A stretch of DNA of 64,000 nucleotides, from positions 62,001 to 126,000 of the forward strand of contig NZ_CANKXK010000003.1 in the NCBI RefSeq assembly GCF_947487605.1. Direction: 5' to 3'. Below the pieces are notes generated by a model that saw only the letters and a program-made list of their open reading frames with translations, searched no databases and was not told where the DNA came from. Source of the DNA: an uncultured Algibacter sp. GTDB lineage: Bacteria > Bacteroidota > Bacteroidia > Flavobacteriales > Flavobacteriaceae. This document shows positions 52,623-61,632 of this stretch, in pieces; positions within the stretch are counted from its first letter, which is position 1; every line of letters starts with the position of its first letter. Both the position numbers and the translations under genes were made by a program.

Positions 52623-55600
52623 TTAAAATGTTAAGTTAACTTTAAACCCATAACGCTTGGAAGTTGGAGCTGAAGAGTTTTCAATCCCTTGAATTCTACC
52701 ATTACCAAAGGAGGTAACTTCAGGATCATAATTTGTATATCTTGGAACATTTGGTGCGAAATACCATAAATTATTACCAACAACACTTAAAGAAATCTTA
52801 CCGAATGGTGTTTTTTCTAACCATTTTGTAGGTACATCGTATGCTAAACTTATTTCTCTTAAGCGATAAACCGTGCCATCGAACACAGTACCTTGATCTG
52901 TTGAGTTAATACCCCATGTATTACTAGGTCCTCCTCCAGTGAAATACAAATCATTGGTATCAAGTTGTGTAGTATTTGTAATTCTATTACCACTTGCATC
53001 TAAGGTATAGTTTCCATTTACATCGCCATAAAATCCTGGAATAATATGTGTACGCTCTCTATCTTCTGTATCTTTAGTCACTCCTCTACCTAGCAGAGAT
53101 CCAATGCTTATAGATTGTATATCTCCACCTTCTCTCCAGTCAACTTGAGCTCTTAAAGTCCAGTTTTTATAAGCAAATGTATTTATAAACCCTATTTTAA
53201 AATCTGGTGTAGGATCTCCAATAATATCACTCGTTGGATCTTGAAATATCCATCCCGTAGATTGATCAATAATATAATTTCCCTCAGAATCTCTTAGATG
53301 TTTAGACCCAAAAAACACTCCGAATGGCTGGCCTTTAATAGCATAGGCTACTTGATTTCCATCTAATCTTATTCTTTCAAGACCTTCAACCAATTCTGTG
53401 ACCTCATTTGTATTCTTTGTAAAGGTTGTGAAAGAAGTCCATTTAAAGTTTTCGGTTTGAAAAGGGACTAATGTTAACCCAATTTCAACACCTGTATTGG
53501 TCATTTCACCAATATTAGTATTAAATGTTGTAAACCCACTTGACGAAGGCACAGAAACTGGTGAAATTAAATCCCTCGTGGTTTTTTTATACCACGAAAA
53601 ATCGACAGCAATACGTCTATTAAAAAATTCTAAATCTGCTCCAATCTCAATTTCATCGGTAAATTCTGGTGTAATTTCTTGATCACCCAAGGCAGTTCTA
53701 TTTCCAACAGTAGGGATACTAGTAAAAGTAGAACCTAATGCAAATGTTGTACTTAAAAACTCTGCACCCGCATCATTTCCTACAGAAGCCCAACCACCAC
53801 GAAGTTTAGCAAAAGTAAGAATTTCACTATCTAATTTTAATGCTTCGGTTGCAATTAATGATATACTAACTGATGGATAAAAATAAGAATTATTATTTTT
53901 CGGTAAAGAAGAAGACCAATCGTTTCTACCAGTTCCATTTAAAAATAGAAAATCCTTATAAGACAAAGTGATATCTCCAAACACCCCTATGTTACGCTTT
54001 TTCAAAAAGCCTACACTAGTAGGAAGGTATAAACTATTTAAATTTGAAACTGTTATTGTATTGGCTAAAGAATATATTCCAGGAGAAATAAACGTAGTTC
54101 CTAAATTTACATCGCGTTCAAAAGTATTTTGAAAGCTATTTAATCCTGTAATAGCAGATAAGCTTAAATCCTCCGTTAAACTATAATCAAAATTCAATAA
54201 TAAGGTCGATTCAAGGTCCACATTAGTAGCACTATCAGTAGTAATTGTCCCTCCAGTTAAAGCAGAAGCAATTGAAGCTGGATGCCTTATTTCTTCTCTA
54301 TCTATATTATACTTATTATAACCCACTCTAAATGAAGCTGAAATATGATCATCAATAGGAACATTAACATTTAAATTTGTTACTATTCTTTCAGAATTTG
54401 AAACAATCTGATCATTTTTCAAAGACCAAAGTGGATGATCCCAACCGGTATTAGGAATTACAGACCCTCCAGTAGTTGGATTTGTAAATGGTATTGATAA
54501 ATCCCATGTTCTTCCTAACCAGAAAGTTCTGGCTAATGCCGAAGAAGATCCTGCAAATTGTTGGTTTCCAAAAAAACCTCCTACCTGTTTTGTGTCAGAA
54601 TAACTCATTGATCCTCCTACCGTAATGTTATTTGGTAATTTGAAATTACCTCCAGCTGAAAATGACGTTCTATCATAGGTATTAAATGGTATATAGCCTT
54701 CTTGAGCCAAATCTGACAATGTTACACTAAAACTACCATTTTCATTATTTGAAGAAGCGGTTACAGAATTATCTAAAACAACCCCTGTTTTTAGTAAGTC
54801 TTCAACATTATTAGGTTGTGCAACATAAGGAAGTGTAGAAATTAATCCAGGTCCTGTACCATAAACATCTGGGAAAGCCGTAACCCAAGAATTCCAAACA
54901 GGTATAGTTGCCAAGGTATCAAACGCTGGCCCCCATGAACCATTAGAACCAGCATTAAAGCTAAACTGTGTTCCTTGTCCATATTTATTTTGATAATCAG
55001 GTAAATTAGCTATTTCTTCAAAATAAACACCACTATTAACCGATACACTCAATTTGTTATTAGCATTTGTTTTATTTGCTGGCGAACCAGATTTTGTAGT
55101 AATAACTATTACACCATTTGTTGCTCTAGAACCATATAATGCAGCCGCAGCTGTACTTTTTAAGACAGTTACCGACTCGATACTATTAGGGTCCAAACTA
55201 GATATCCCAGACTCATAACCTCCGCCTCCTGTTGTTTGACTAGAAGTTAATAATTGGGTATTATCATAAGCCACTCCATCTACAATAAATAATGGTTGAC
55301 TTGAGCCACCAATAGTAGTTTGACCTCGAATATTAATTCTGTTAGAAGCTCCTGCAACGCCGTTTGAAAAATTAACATCTACCCCAGCTACTTTACCTGT
55401 TAATGATCTTAATAAATCTGGCTCAGAATTTTCAACAACATCTTCAGATTCAACATTACTTACTGAATATCCCAAAGATTTTGGATTTCTTTTAATACCA
55501 AAAGCTGTAACAACAACTTCATCTAAAGAGGTTGCATCCTGTACTAGCACTAAATTAATGGTATTAATATTAGCAATAACAACCTCTTGAGTTGTATATC

Positions 55601-55829
55601 CAACAAAGCTATATACAAGGACTGCTCCTTGACTTGCACTTATTGAATAATTACCATCGAAATCTGATGACGTACCTGACGAGGTACCTTTAACTAAGAC
55701 AGTCGCTCCAGGAAGCGGTAAACCAGAATCATCTGAAATCGTACCTGAGATTGTCTTTTCTTGTGCAAAAGATAATTGCACGACAAACACTAGTAATAGC
55801 GTTAGTAATCCACTAAACTTTTTTTTCAT
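52623..55829 (-). CDS. SusC/RagA-family TonB-linked outer membrane transporter
   Basis: The 1068-residue protein has a signal peptide (about 1-22), a carboxypeptidase-regulatory-like domain (24-105), the DEVVVTAFGIKRNPKSLGYS motif that starts the plug, the plug domain (with YGSRATNGVIVITTK), and a large beta-barrel ending KVNLTF. It imports an oligomer or other nutrient into the periplasm with energy from TonB, together with SusD. It faces away from two LytTR-type regulator systems, which are the obvious candidates to control it. Confidence 0.93.
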   Translation of the reverse strand: MKKKFSGLLTLLLVFVVQLSFAQEKTISGTISDDSGLPLPGATVLVKGTSSGTSSDFDGNYSISASQGAVLVYSFVGYTTQEVVIANINTINLVLVQDATSLDEVVVTAFGIKRNPKSLGYSVSNVESEDVVENSEPDLLRSLTGKVAGVDVNFSNGVAGASNRINIRGQTTIGGSSQPLFIVDGVAYDNTQLLTSSQTTGGGGYESGISSLDPNSIESVTVLKSTAAAALYGSRATNGVIVITTKSGSPANKTNANNKLSVSVNSGVYFEEIANLPDYQNKYGQGTQFSFNAGSNGSWGPAFDTLATIPVWNSWVTAFPDVYGTGPGLISTLPYVAQPNNVEDLLKTGVVLDNSVTASSNNENGSFSVTLSDLAQEGYIPFNTYDRTSFSAGGNFKLPNNITVGGSMSYSDTKQVGGFFGNQQFAGSSSALARTFWLGRTWDLSIPFTNPTTGGSVIPNTGWDHPLWSLKNDQIVSNSERIVTNLNVNVPIDDHISASFRVGYNKYNIDREEIRHPASIASALTGGTITTDSATNVDLESTLLLNFDYSLTEDLSLSAITGLNSFQNTFERDVNLGTTFISPGIYSLANTITVSNLNSLYLPTSVGFLKKRNIGVFGDITLSYKDFLFLNGTGRNDWSSSLPKNNNSYFYPSVSISLIATEALKLDSEILTFAKLRGGWASVGNDAGAEFLSTTFALGSTFTSIPTVGNRTALGDQEITPEFTDEIEIGADLEFFNRRIAVDFSWYKKTTRDLISPVSVPSSSGFTTFNTNIGEMTNTGVEIGLTLVPFQTENFKWTSFTTFTKNTNEVTELVEGLERIRLDGNQVAYAIKGQPFGVFFGSKHLRDSEGNYIIDQSTGWIFQDPTSDIIGDPTPDFKIGFINTFAYKNWTLRAQVDWREGGDIQSISIGSLLGRGVTKDTEDRERTHIIPGFYGDVNGNYTLDASGNRITNTTQLDTNDLYFTGGGPSNTWGINSTDQGTVFDGTVYRLREISLAYDVPTKWLEKTPFGKISLSVVGNNLWYFAPNVPRYTNYDPEVTSFGNGRIQGIENSSAPTSKRYGFKVNLTF

Positions 55830-56373
55830 TTTATGTTATTTTTTGAGTTAGTCAATGCAGATTGTAGAAAGGAAGGCAGCAAAGAAATTTTTTAAAAGAC
55901 TAATTCAAAAAAACTATACTTCACAGAAAAGTCAAAGTTTAGTGAAACACTAAATAAGAATAAGTAAAGCTTTACCACCTTACCTTTTACAATTGCAGTA
56001 GTAAAAAAAGGGGTTTAATTGCCTCTTAATGACAGTTTTGATTTGAAGTGCCTATAAAATGATTTAGGTAACTTATTTGATAGACTAGTTGCATTAACAC
56101 ATTTTTAACATAGCCCAGCAAAACATTTCTTAATTTAGTTTCATCATTAAACATCAATGATTACAACTAAATTCTATTATAATTAAGAGCCGATAATTAA
56201 ATTAAAGACTTAAACGGTCAAATCATTAATAATTGATTTATAAGTCTTTTTTATTGATTTGAATTAAATTTTATGTGATTTGAAAGTCTGTTTTATTGAT
56301 TTAAAACGACTTAATTAAACTTAAAAAGTCATTTTTTTATATTAGTTTAGAATATCAAATTATTTAATTCCCT
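55830..56373. other. Intergenic region between susC and the first LytTR system
   Basis: This stretch of 544 bases has no gene. It holds phased repeats: a pair at 56038 (TTGATTT) and 56059 (ATGATTT), 21 bases apart, nearer to susC, and the four-unit array at 56233-56302 nearer to the regulator. The susC promoter must be in the 55830-55980 part; the best -7 candidate on the minus strand is imperfect (TAGTTTTT). Confidence 0.5.
56233..56316 (+). promoter_or_regulatory. Four 21-bp-phased TTGATTT repeats (array 1, candidate LytTR operator)
   Basis: TTGATTT or one-base variants start at 56233, 56254, 56275 and 56296, exactly 21 bases (two helical turns) apart. AAGTC also recurs at unit position 10-14 in units one and three and once more in phase after the array. 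The array ends about 60 bases before the regulator ATG. LytTR-domain regulators bind direct repeats spaced by about two turns. Confidence 0.65.
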
Positions 56374-57156
56374 ATGATATCCCCAATTAAAGCTATAATA
56401 ATCGATGATGAATTCTTAGCAAGAAAAAGAGTTTCTAATTTATTGAATGACATTAAAGAAATTGATTTAATTGAAGAATGTAGCTCTGGCAAAGATGCTA
56501 TTAATGCCATATTAACCGAAAAACCAGATCTTATTTTTTTGGATATACAAATAACCGATATGACAGGTTTTGATGTTCTTAAACAAATTGACGAATCTGT
56601 TATGCCTTTAATAATATTTATAACAGCCTTTGACGAATTTGCTTTAAAGGCATTTGATTTTTTTGCATTTGATTATTTATTAAAACCCTTTAAAGATGAA
56701 CGCTTTTTTCAATCAACAAATAAAGTCATTGATTTGTATTCTACAAATAAATCAGACGGATTAAATAAAAAAATAAATAACCTTTTAAAGTATATAGAAA
56801 ATCCCAATGCTGATTTTTTTGAAACAAAAAAATCGAAACTCGCTATAAAAGCTAATGGTAAAATTTCATTTATTGAAAAGAATGATATAAAATATATTCA
56901 AGCATCTGGTTATTATGCTGAGATTTTTACAGATCAAAAAAAGTATCTTTTACGAGAATCTTTAAACTCGTTGTTAGATCAGTTAAAATCATTTAAATTT
57001 ATTAGAATTCATAGATCTACTATTATAAATTCGTCTTTAATTAAAGAAGTATTGTACTCAAATTATGGCGAAATCGATGTGAAAATGGAAGATGAAAAGC
57101 TTTTCAGAATTAGTAAAACTCATAAAAAAGAGTTTCAAAAAAAAATGGGAATTTAA
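56374..57156 (+). CDS. LytTR-family response regulator (copy 1)
   Basis: The 260-residue protein has a receiver domain (1-120; D11/D12, phosphorylation site D57 in LIFLDIQ, Lys in LLKPFKDERF) and a C-terminal LytTR DNA-binding domain (about 155-260, IKYIQASGYYAEIFTDQKKY, IRIHRSTIINSSLI). It pairs with the kinase gene 19 bases downstream. Its upstream region carries the phased repeat array, suggesting autoregulation, and susC is divergent on the other side. It is highly similar to the copy at 58661. Confidence 0.93.
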   Translation: MISPIKAIIIDDEFLARKRVSNLLNDIKEIDLIEECSSGKDAINAILTEKPDLIFLDIQITDMTGFDVLKQIDESVMPLIIFITAFDEFALKAFDFFAFDYLLKPFKDERFFQSTNKVIDLYSTNKSDGLNKKINNLLKYIENPNADFFETKKSKLAIKANGKISFIEKNDIKYIQASGYYAEIFTDQKKYLLRESLNSLLDQLKSFKFIRIHRSTIINSSLIKEVLYSNYGEIDVKMEDEKLFRISKTHKKEFQKKMGI

Positions 57157-57175
57157 TTATCCAAATGATTTAAAT

Positions 57176-58300
57176 ATGATTGAAAAATTAAAAGAATATT
57201 TAGACCTAAAGCTCATAGCTATTTTATCAGGCGGCTATGGTTTATTTATACTTGTGCAACTTTTTCGAGCAGCCTATATACGAGTGAACTTTTTTAAAGA
57301 ACCAATTGAGTGGTATGAGCTCATAAAAAGTAACATTATAGACTGGGTTGTAATTACCGTATTTATATTTTTTTTGGTATTTACAACCAAACTAATGATG
57401 CATAAAAAAACCAAAATGGTTTTTATTATTTTTATACATTTATTTTTTTCCTTTTTTATAGGATTTTTCACTATATTCTTATCAAACATTGTTGAAAAAT
57501 TCACAGGGTCTTCGTCTACATCTCTTATGTCTTTTGATACTATTATTGAATGGTTTGTTCGCCTTATGAATTTACATTTTTTAATTTATGCGGCACTAGT
57601 AACGGTTGTTTATATGTACTATTACTTAAAACAAAATGAAGAAAGTAAAGTTAAAGCATTAAAACTTCAAGATCAACTTTCAAAAGCTCATTTAAAATTT
57701 TTGCAATCTCAAATGCACCCACATTTTCTTTTTAATACATTAAATGGTATTCATTCATTAATGGATATTAGTCTTCCAAAATCTAAAAATATGGTTGTAG
57801 ATTTAAGTGATCTTTTAAGAAATGTTCTAGACAAAAAGGATCAAAATTTAATTGAGTTACAAGAAGAGCTATTTATTCTTCAGAAGTATCTTCAGATTAA
57901 AAAAATTAGATTCTCTGATCATCTTAAATTTCATGTGACAGTTGAGGAAGGGTTAGAAAATGTACTAGTCCCAAATATGCTTATTCAGCCTTTGGTTGAA
58001 AATGCTACCAAACACGGATATGAAATAAAGCATGGAATATTAGACATCTACATAGATATTAAAAAACAAAACAAGAAACTTATTGTTAAAGTTAAAAACA
58101 ATGGAAAAAAATTAACAGAAAAAACTTCTTTGTTATTTGAAAAGGGTACTGGCCTTAGTAACTTAAAGGAACGTTTAAATACACTTTATAAAGATAATTA
58201 TAAATTGACATTATATAATAAACAAGATTTTGTAATTACCGAAATACATTTTCCAATTCAATTATCTATTTCAGAGATACCTGATTCATTTAAAAATTAA
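57176..58300 (+). CDS. LytS/YehU-type sensor histidine kinase (copy 1)
   Basis: I take the ATG at 57176 (374 residues, MIEKLKEYLDLKLIAI); an ATG at 57092 overlaps the regulator gene by 65 bases and adds 28 residues without a match in copy 2 (372 residues). Four membrane helices occupy about 1-165, followed by a short coiled coil and the His_kinase motif with the phosphate-accepting His (SQMHPHFLFNTLNGIHSLMD), then an ATPase N box QPLVENATKHGY. No extracellular sensor domain is visible, so the membrane helices themselves probably sense. Confidence 0.9.
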   Translation: MIEKLKEYLDLKLIAILSGGYGLFILVQLFRAAYIRVNFFKEPIEWYELIKSNIIDWVVITVFIFFLVFTTKLMMHKKTKMVFIIFIHLFFSFFIGFFTIFLSNIVEKFTGSSSTSLMSFDTIIEWFVRLMNLHFLIYAALVTVVYMYYYLKQNEESKVKALKLQDQLSKAHLKFLQSQMHPHFLFNTLNGIHSLMDISLPKSKNMVVDLSDLLRNVLDKKDQNLIELQEELFILQKYLQIKKIRFSDHLKFHVTVEEGLENVLVPNMLIQPLVENATKHGYEIKHGILDIYIDIKKQNKKLIVKVKNNGKKLTEKTSLLFEKGTGLSNLKERLNTLYKDNYKLTLYNKQDFVITEIHFPIQLSISEIPDSFKN

Positions 58301-58534
58301 TTGAGATAATTCATTCAAAATATTAATAAAACTCATTTTCTAGTTCAAATCGAATTATGATTCAATATTCAATTACATTGACTTCAATAACTTATATTTA
58401 GATGTTAGAAAGCTATCAAGGTTTAGATGAAAAATTATCAAACATAAATATTTAAATACATGATTATCATACATTAAATATAAATATCGTTTTAAGAGTT
58501 TTTGATTGTCATACTGTTTTAAATTTTACATTAA

Positions 58535-58618
58535 TTGATTTAAAAGTTCAATTTATTGAATTGAAATACAAATTTTTTGATTTATACAATTTGATAATTG
58601 ATATGAATGTCTTTCCAG
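58535..58618 (+). promoter_or_regulatory. Four 21-bp-phased TTGATTT-like repeats (array 2, candidate LytTR operator)
   Basis: TTGATTT at 58535, TTGAATT at 58556, TTGATTT at 58577 and TTGATAT at 58598: four units at an exact 21-base period, as in array 1. The array ends about 42 bases before the second regulator ATG. The rest of the 360-base gap (58301-58534) is AT-rich and holds nothing else I can name. Confidence 0.65.
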
Positions 58619-58660
58619 TTAAAATACATTTAATTTATTTAAACTAGTTTAGTATAAAAA

Positions 58661-59440
58661 ATGCCTTCAATAAGAACGTTAATTATTGATGATGAGCCTT
58701 TGGCAAGAAAAAGAATTTCAATTCTTATTTCTGACTTAAAAGATTTTCTGCTCATCGACGAGTGCAGCTCTGGAAAGGAAGCTGTTAAAAAAATTCAAGA
58801 AAAAAAACCTGATTTAATTTTTTTAGATATCCAGATGAAAGACATGACAGGGTTTGATGTTTTGAGACAAATTGACCCAGCGATTAGACCATTAATAATT
58901 TTCATTACAGCTTTTGATGTGTTTGCGCTAAAAGCTTTTGATTATTTTGCTTTTGATTATTTGTTAAAACCTTTTAAAGATGAACGTTTTTATAAATCTA
59001 CCAAAAAAGTAATTGAATTATTTAATAAGAATAACAGAAGCAATGTGGATGAGAAAATTAATCAATTAATTAATTATGTAGAAAGTCCAGAAAAAAAATT
59101 ATCGCATTTTAGAAATAATAAGTTACCAATTAAGGCGAATGGTAAGGTGTTTTTTATCGAGAAACAAGAAATTAAATACATTCAAGCATCAGGATATTAC
59201 GCAGAAATATATACAGACCAAAAGAAGTATTTATTAAGAGAATCTTTGAGTGCTCTTTTAGAACAGCTTAACAAAACAATGTTTTTTAGAATTCATAGAT
59301 CAACTATTGTAAACACCTCTTTCATTAAAGAAGTTATCTATTCAAGTTATGGAGAAATTGACGTTAAAATGCTTGATGAAAAACTATTTAGAATAAGCAA
59401 AACTCATAAAAAGGAATTTCAGAATTTAATAGGGTTGTAA
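58661..59440 (+). CDS. LytTR-family response regulator (copy 2)
   Basis: The 259-residue paralogue of the regulator at 56374 has the same layout: receiver (D10/D11-type acidic pocket, phosphorylation Asp in LIFLDIQMKDMTGFDVL) and LytTR domain (IKYIQASGYYAEIYTDQKKY, FRIHRSTIVNTSFIKEV). The DNA-contacting part is nearly the same as copy 1, so both probably bind the same type of 21-bp-phased repeats and may cross-regulate. It overlaps its kinase gene by one base (TAATG). Confidence 0.93.
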   Translation: MPSIRTLIIDDEPLARKRISILISDLKDFLLIDECSSGKEAVKKIQEKKPDLIFLDIQMKDMTGFDVLRQIDPAIRPLIIFITAFDVFALKAFDYFAFDYLLKPFKDERFYKSTKKVIELFNKNNRSNVDEKINQLINYVESPEKKLSHFRNNKLPIKANGKVFFIEKQEIKYIQASGYYAEIYTDQKKYLLRESLSALLEQLNKTMFFRIHRSTIVNTSFIKEVIYSSYGEIDVKMLDEKLFRISKTHKKEFQNLIGL

Positions 59441-60558
59441 TGATCAAGCAAATTAAATTATCAATAGAACGAAAATTACTCCTTTACTTATATGGTTTCT
59501 ATGCAGTAAACTTAATTTCTTCTGCTTTAATTGCATCCTATTATAAATACAATGAAATTGCATTTATAAGTAAGAGTTGGGAAGAGCTATTGTCAGAAAT
59601 CTTTGTGTTAGGTGGTATACCTATGATAATTTTCATTTCTGCAATTGCTTTAATAACTCAATTTTTGATTAAGAAGAAGTATTCTTGGAAAATTGTAATC
59701 CCTTTTCATATCATATTTGCTTTTTTATATAGCTCCTTTTTGGGTTTACTTCATATAACATTGAGGGCATTTATAAGAGGAGAAAGCATATCTGAAAATT
59801 TAGGTTATATTAAATTAGTGCAAGGTACAATATGGCGTATAGATGACAACTTTACTTTATATATTGCTTTTGTTGCAATAATTTACGCCTACTTTTACCT
59901 CTCAAAGGATAAAGAAAACAAAATTAAACAAGCGAAAATAGAAGCACAATTAATAGAGACAAAAATAAAAGTATTAAAGTCTCATTTACAACCTCATTTT
60001 CTTTTTAATACATTAAACAGTATCTATACATTAATAGATAGTGATGTGAATAGCTCTAAAGAAATGTTAGTAAATTTAAGTGAGCTTCTAAGAAAATTAA
60101 TAGATTTCAAAGACCTCAACCTAATAGAATTACAAGATGAGTTAAATTTATTTAATAAATATCTTGATATAGTTAAAATACGTTTTTCGGATGATTTAAA
60201 AGTAGATATGCAAATTTCTGATGATCTTGAAAACGTTCTTATTCCAAGCTTGCTTATTCAACCAATAGTTGAAAACTCTATTAAACATGGATATTCCAAA
60301 AATCATATCACACTAAAAATATTCATCAAAATAATTAGAATGGATTCTAAGATAACAATTGAAATTTTAAATAATGGTCGTTTTATTGAAAAGCCTTTTA
60401 AAGAATTAACGAAAAAAGGGATGGGTATCATTAACACCATTGATCGTTTAAAAACCTTATACAAAGACCAATTTAACTTTGAATTTAAAAATACTGAAGA
60501 AGGCGTATTAACTAAAATAACCTTACCTTACAGGTTATCTGAATACAATCTTCTTTAA
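59440..60558 (+). CDS. LytS/YehU-type sensor histidine kinase (copy 2)
   Basis: The 372-residue paralogue of the kinase at 57176 has four membrane helices in the first 165 residues, the kinase motif SHLQPHFLFNTLNSIYTLID, and N box QPIVENSIKHGY. The membrane part is much less like copy 1 than the kinase part, so the two may respond to different signals. It is the last gene of the regulator cluster; a short hairpin separates it from galE. Confidence 0.9.
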   Translation: MIKQIKLSIERKLLLYLYGFYAVNLISSALIASYYKYNEIAFISKSWEELLSEIFVLGGIPMIIFISAIALITQFLIKKKYSWKIVIPFHIIFAFLYSSFLGLLHITLRAFIRGESISENLGYIKLVQGTIWRIDDNFTLYIAFVAIIYAYFYLSKDKENKIKQAKIEAQLIETKIKVLKSHLQPHFLFNTLNSIYTLIDSDVNSSKEMLVNLSELLRKLIDFKDLNLIELQDELNLFNKYLDIVKIRFSDDLKVDMQISDDLENVLIPSLLIQPIVENSIKHGYSKNHITLKIFIKIIRMDSKITIEILNNGRFIEKPFKELTKKGMGIINTIDRLKTLYKDQFNFEFKNTEEGVLTKITLPYRLSEYNLL

Positions 60559-60564
60559 AAGAAC

Positions 60565-60584
60565 AAGCACCAAAATTAGTGCTT
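60565..60584. terminator. Weak hairpin between the kinase and galE
   Basis: AAGCAC and GTGCTT form a six-base stem around an eight-base loop between converging genes. The T-tail is poor (TATATT), so termination is only plausible. Confidence 0.4.
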
Positions 60585-60612
60585 TATATTAATTTGCAGA
60601 TAGTCTAAAACA

Positions 60613-61632
60613 TTAGCTTCTCACCTTCTGCTCCCATTTCCAAGCAGAACGCATTGCATCATCGAGAGATAGTTCTGTTTTCCAACCTAACTCATTATTT
60701 GCTTTGTTGGTGTCGGCATAGGCAGAAATTATATCACCTTCTCTTCTGCCTACAATTTTATAATTCAGTTTTTTGCCTGAAACACGTTCAAAAGATTTAA
60801 CTACTTCTAAAACCGAACTTCCTTTCCCTGTACCAAGATTAAAAGTCTCATAATTAGATTTATTATTCCCCTTAAGTAAACGCTCCAAAGCTATAACATG
60901 GGCTTTGGCTAAATCTACAACATGGATATAATCTCTAATACAAGTACCATCTGGTGTTGGATAATCATCACCAAAAACAGACAATTCTTCTCGTAATCCA
61001 ATAGCCGTTTGTGTAATAAATGGCACTAAGTTTTGTGGTACCCCTATTGGTAATTCTCCTATTTCAACCGATTCGTGAGCTCCAATTGGATTAAAATACC
61101 TTAAAGCAATCGCTTTTAAACTGGGAACTACTTTACACGTGTCTTGAATAATTTCTTCGCCAATTTGTTTAGTATTTCCATAAGGCGACTCTGCCTGTTT
61201 TACAGGAGCACTTTCGGTAATGGGTAATTCATCTGCTTGCCCATAAACTGTACACGATGAGCTAAAAATAAAACTAGCTTCAGGTAATTTCTTTAATTCT
61301 TTTAAAATATAAACCAAAGTCCCAATATTATTTTCATAATATAATAATGGCTCCTTAACACTTTCTCCAACAGCTTTACTTGCTGCAAAATGAATAACAC
61401 CTTTAACATCGTTATGCTTTGCAAAAAAAGCTTCAACTTTATCCTTTTGTTTAAGATCTAACTTTTCAAAAATTGGTGTTCTACCAGTAATAGCGGTTAT
61501 TCCATCCAATACCTTTTCAGAAGAATTTGATAAATCGTCTATAATAACAACCTCGTAACCTTCATTTTGTAATTCAACTACGGTATGTGATCCTATAAAT
61601 CCCAGTCCACCTGTAACTAATATTTTATCCAT
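60613..61632 (-). CDS. galE: UDP-glucose 4-epimerase
   Basis: The 339-residue NAD-dependent short-chain dehydrogenase interconverts UDP-glucose and UDP-galactose. The NAD motif GGLGFIGSHT is at 8-17, and the catalytic Tyr-x3-Lys lies in SPYGNTKQ. It overlaps the upstream aminotransferase gene by eight bases, so both probably supply sugar nucleotides for cell-surface polysaccharide. An N-acetylated substrate cannot be excluded. Confidence 0.94.
   Translation of the reverse strand: MDKILVTGGLGFIGSHTVVELQNEGYEVVIIDDLSNSSEKVLDGITAITGRTPIFEKLDLKQKDKVEAFFAKHNDVKGVIHFAASKAVGESVKEPLLYYENNIGTLVYILKELKKLPEASFIFSSSCTVYGQADELPITESAPVKQAESPYGNTKQIGEEIIQDTCKVVPSLKAIALRYFNPIGAHESVEIGELPIGVPQNLVPFITQTAIGLREELSVFGDDYPTPDGTCIRDYIHVVDLAKAHVIALERLLKGNNKSNYETFNLGTGKGSSVLEVVKSFERVSGKKLNYKIVGRREGDIISAYADTNKANNELGWKTELSLDDAMRSAWKWEQKVRS

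Noticed and set aside
57092-57175. Upstream ATG for the first LytS-like kinase
   Set aside because: It overlaps the regulator gene by 65 bases and adds 28 residues absent from the paralogue; the ATG at 57176 gives matching length.
56233-58618. The phased TTGATTT repeats as replication iterons of an integrated plasmid
   Set aside because: No replication initiator gene is near, the arrays directly precede regulator genes, and the spacing suits LytTR binding better.
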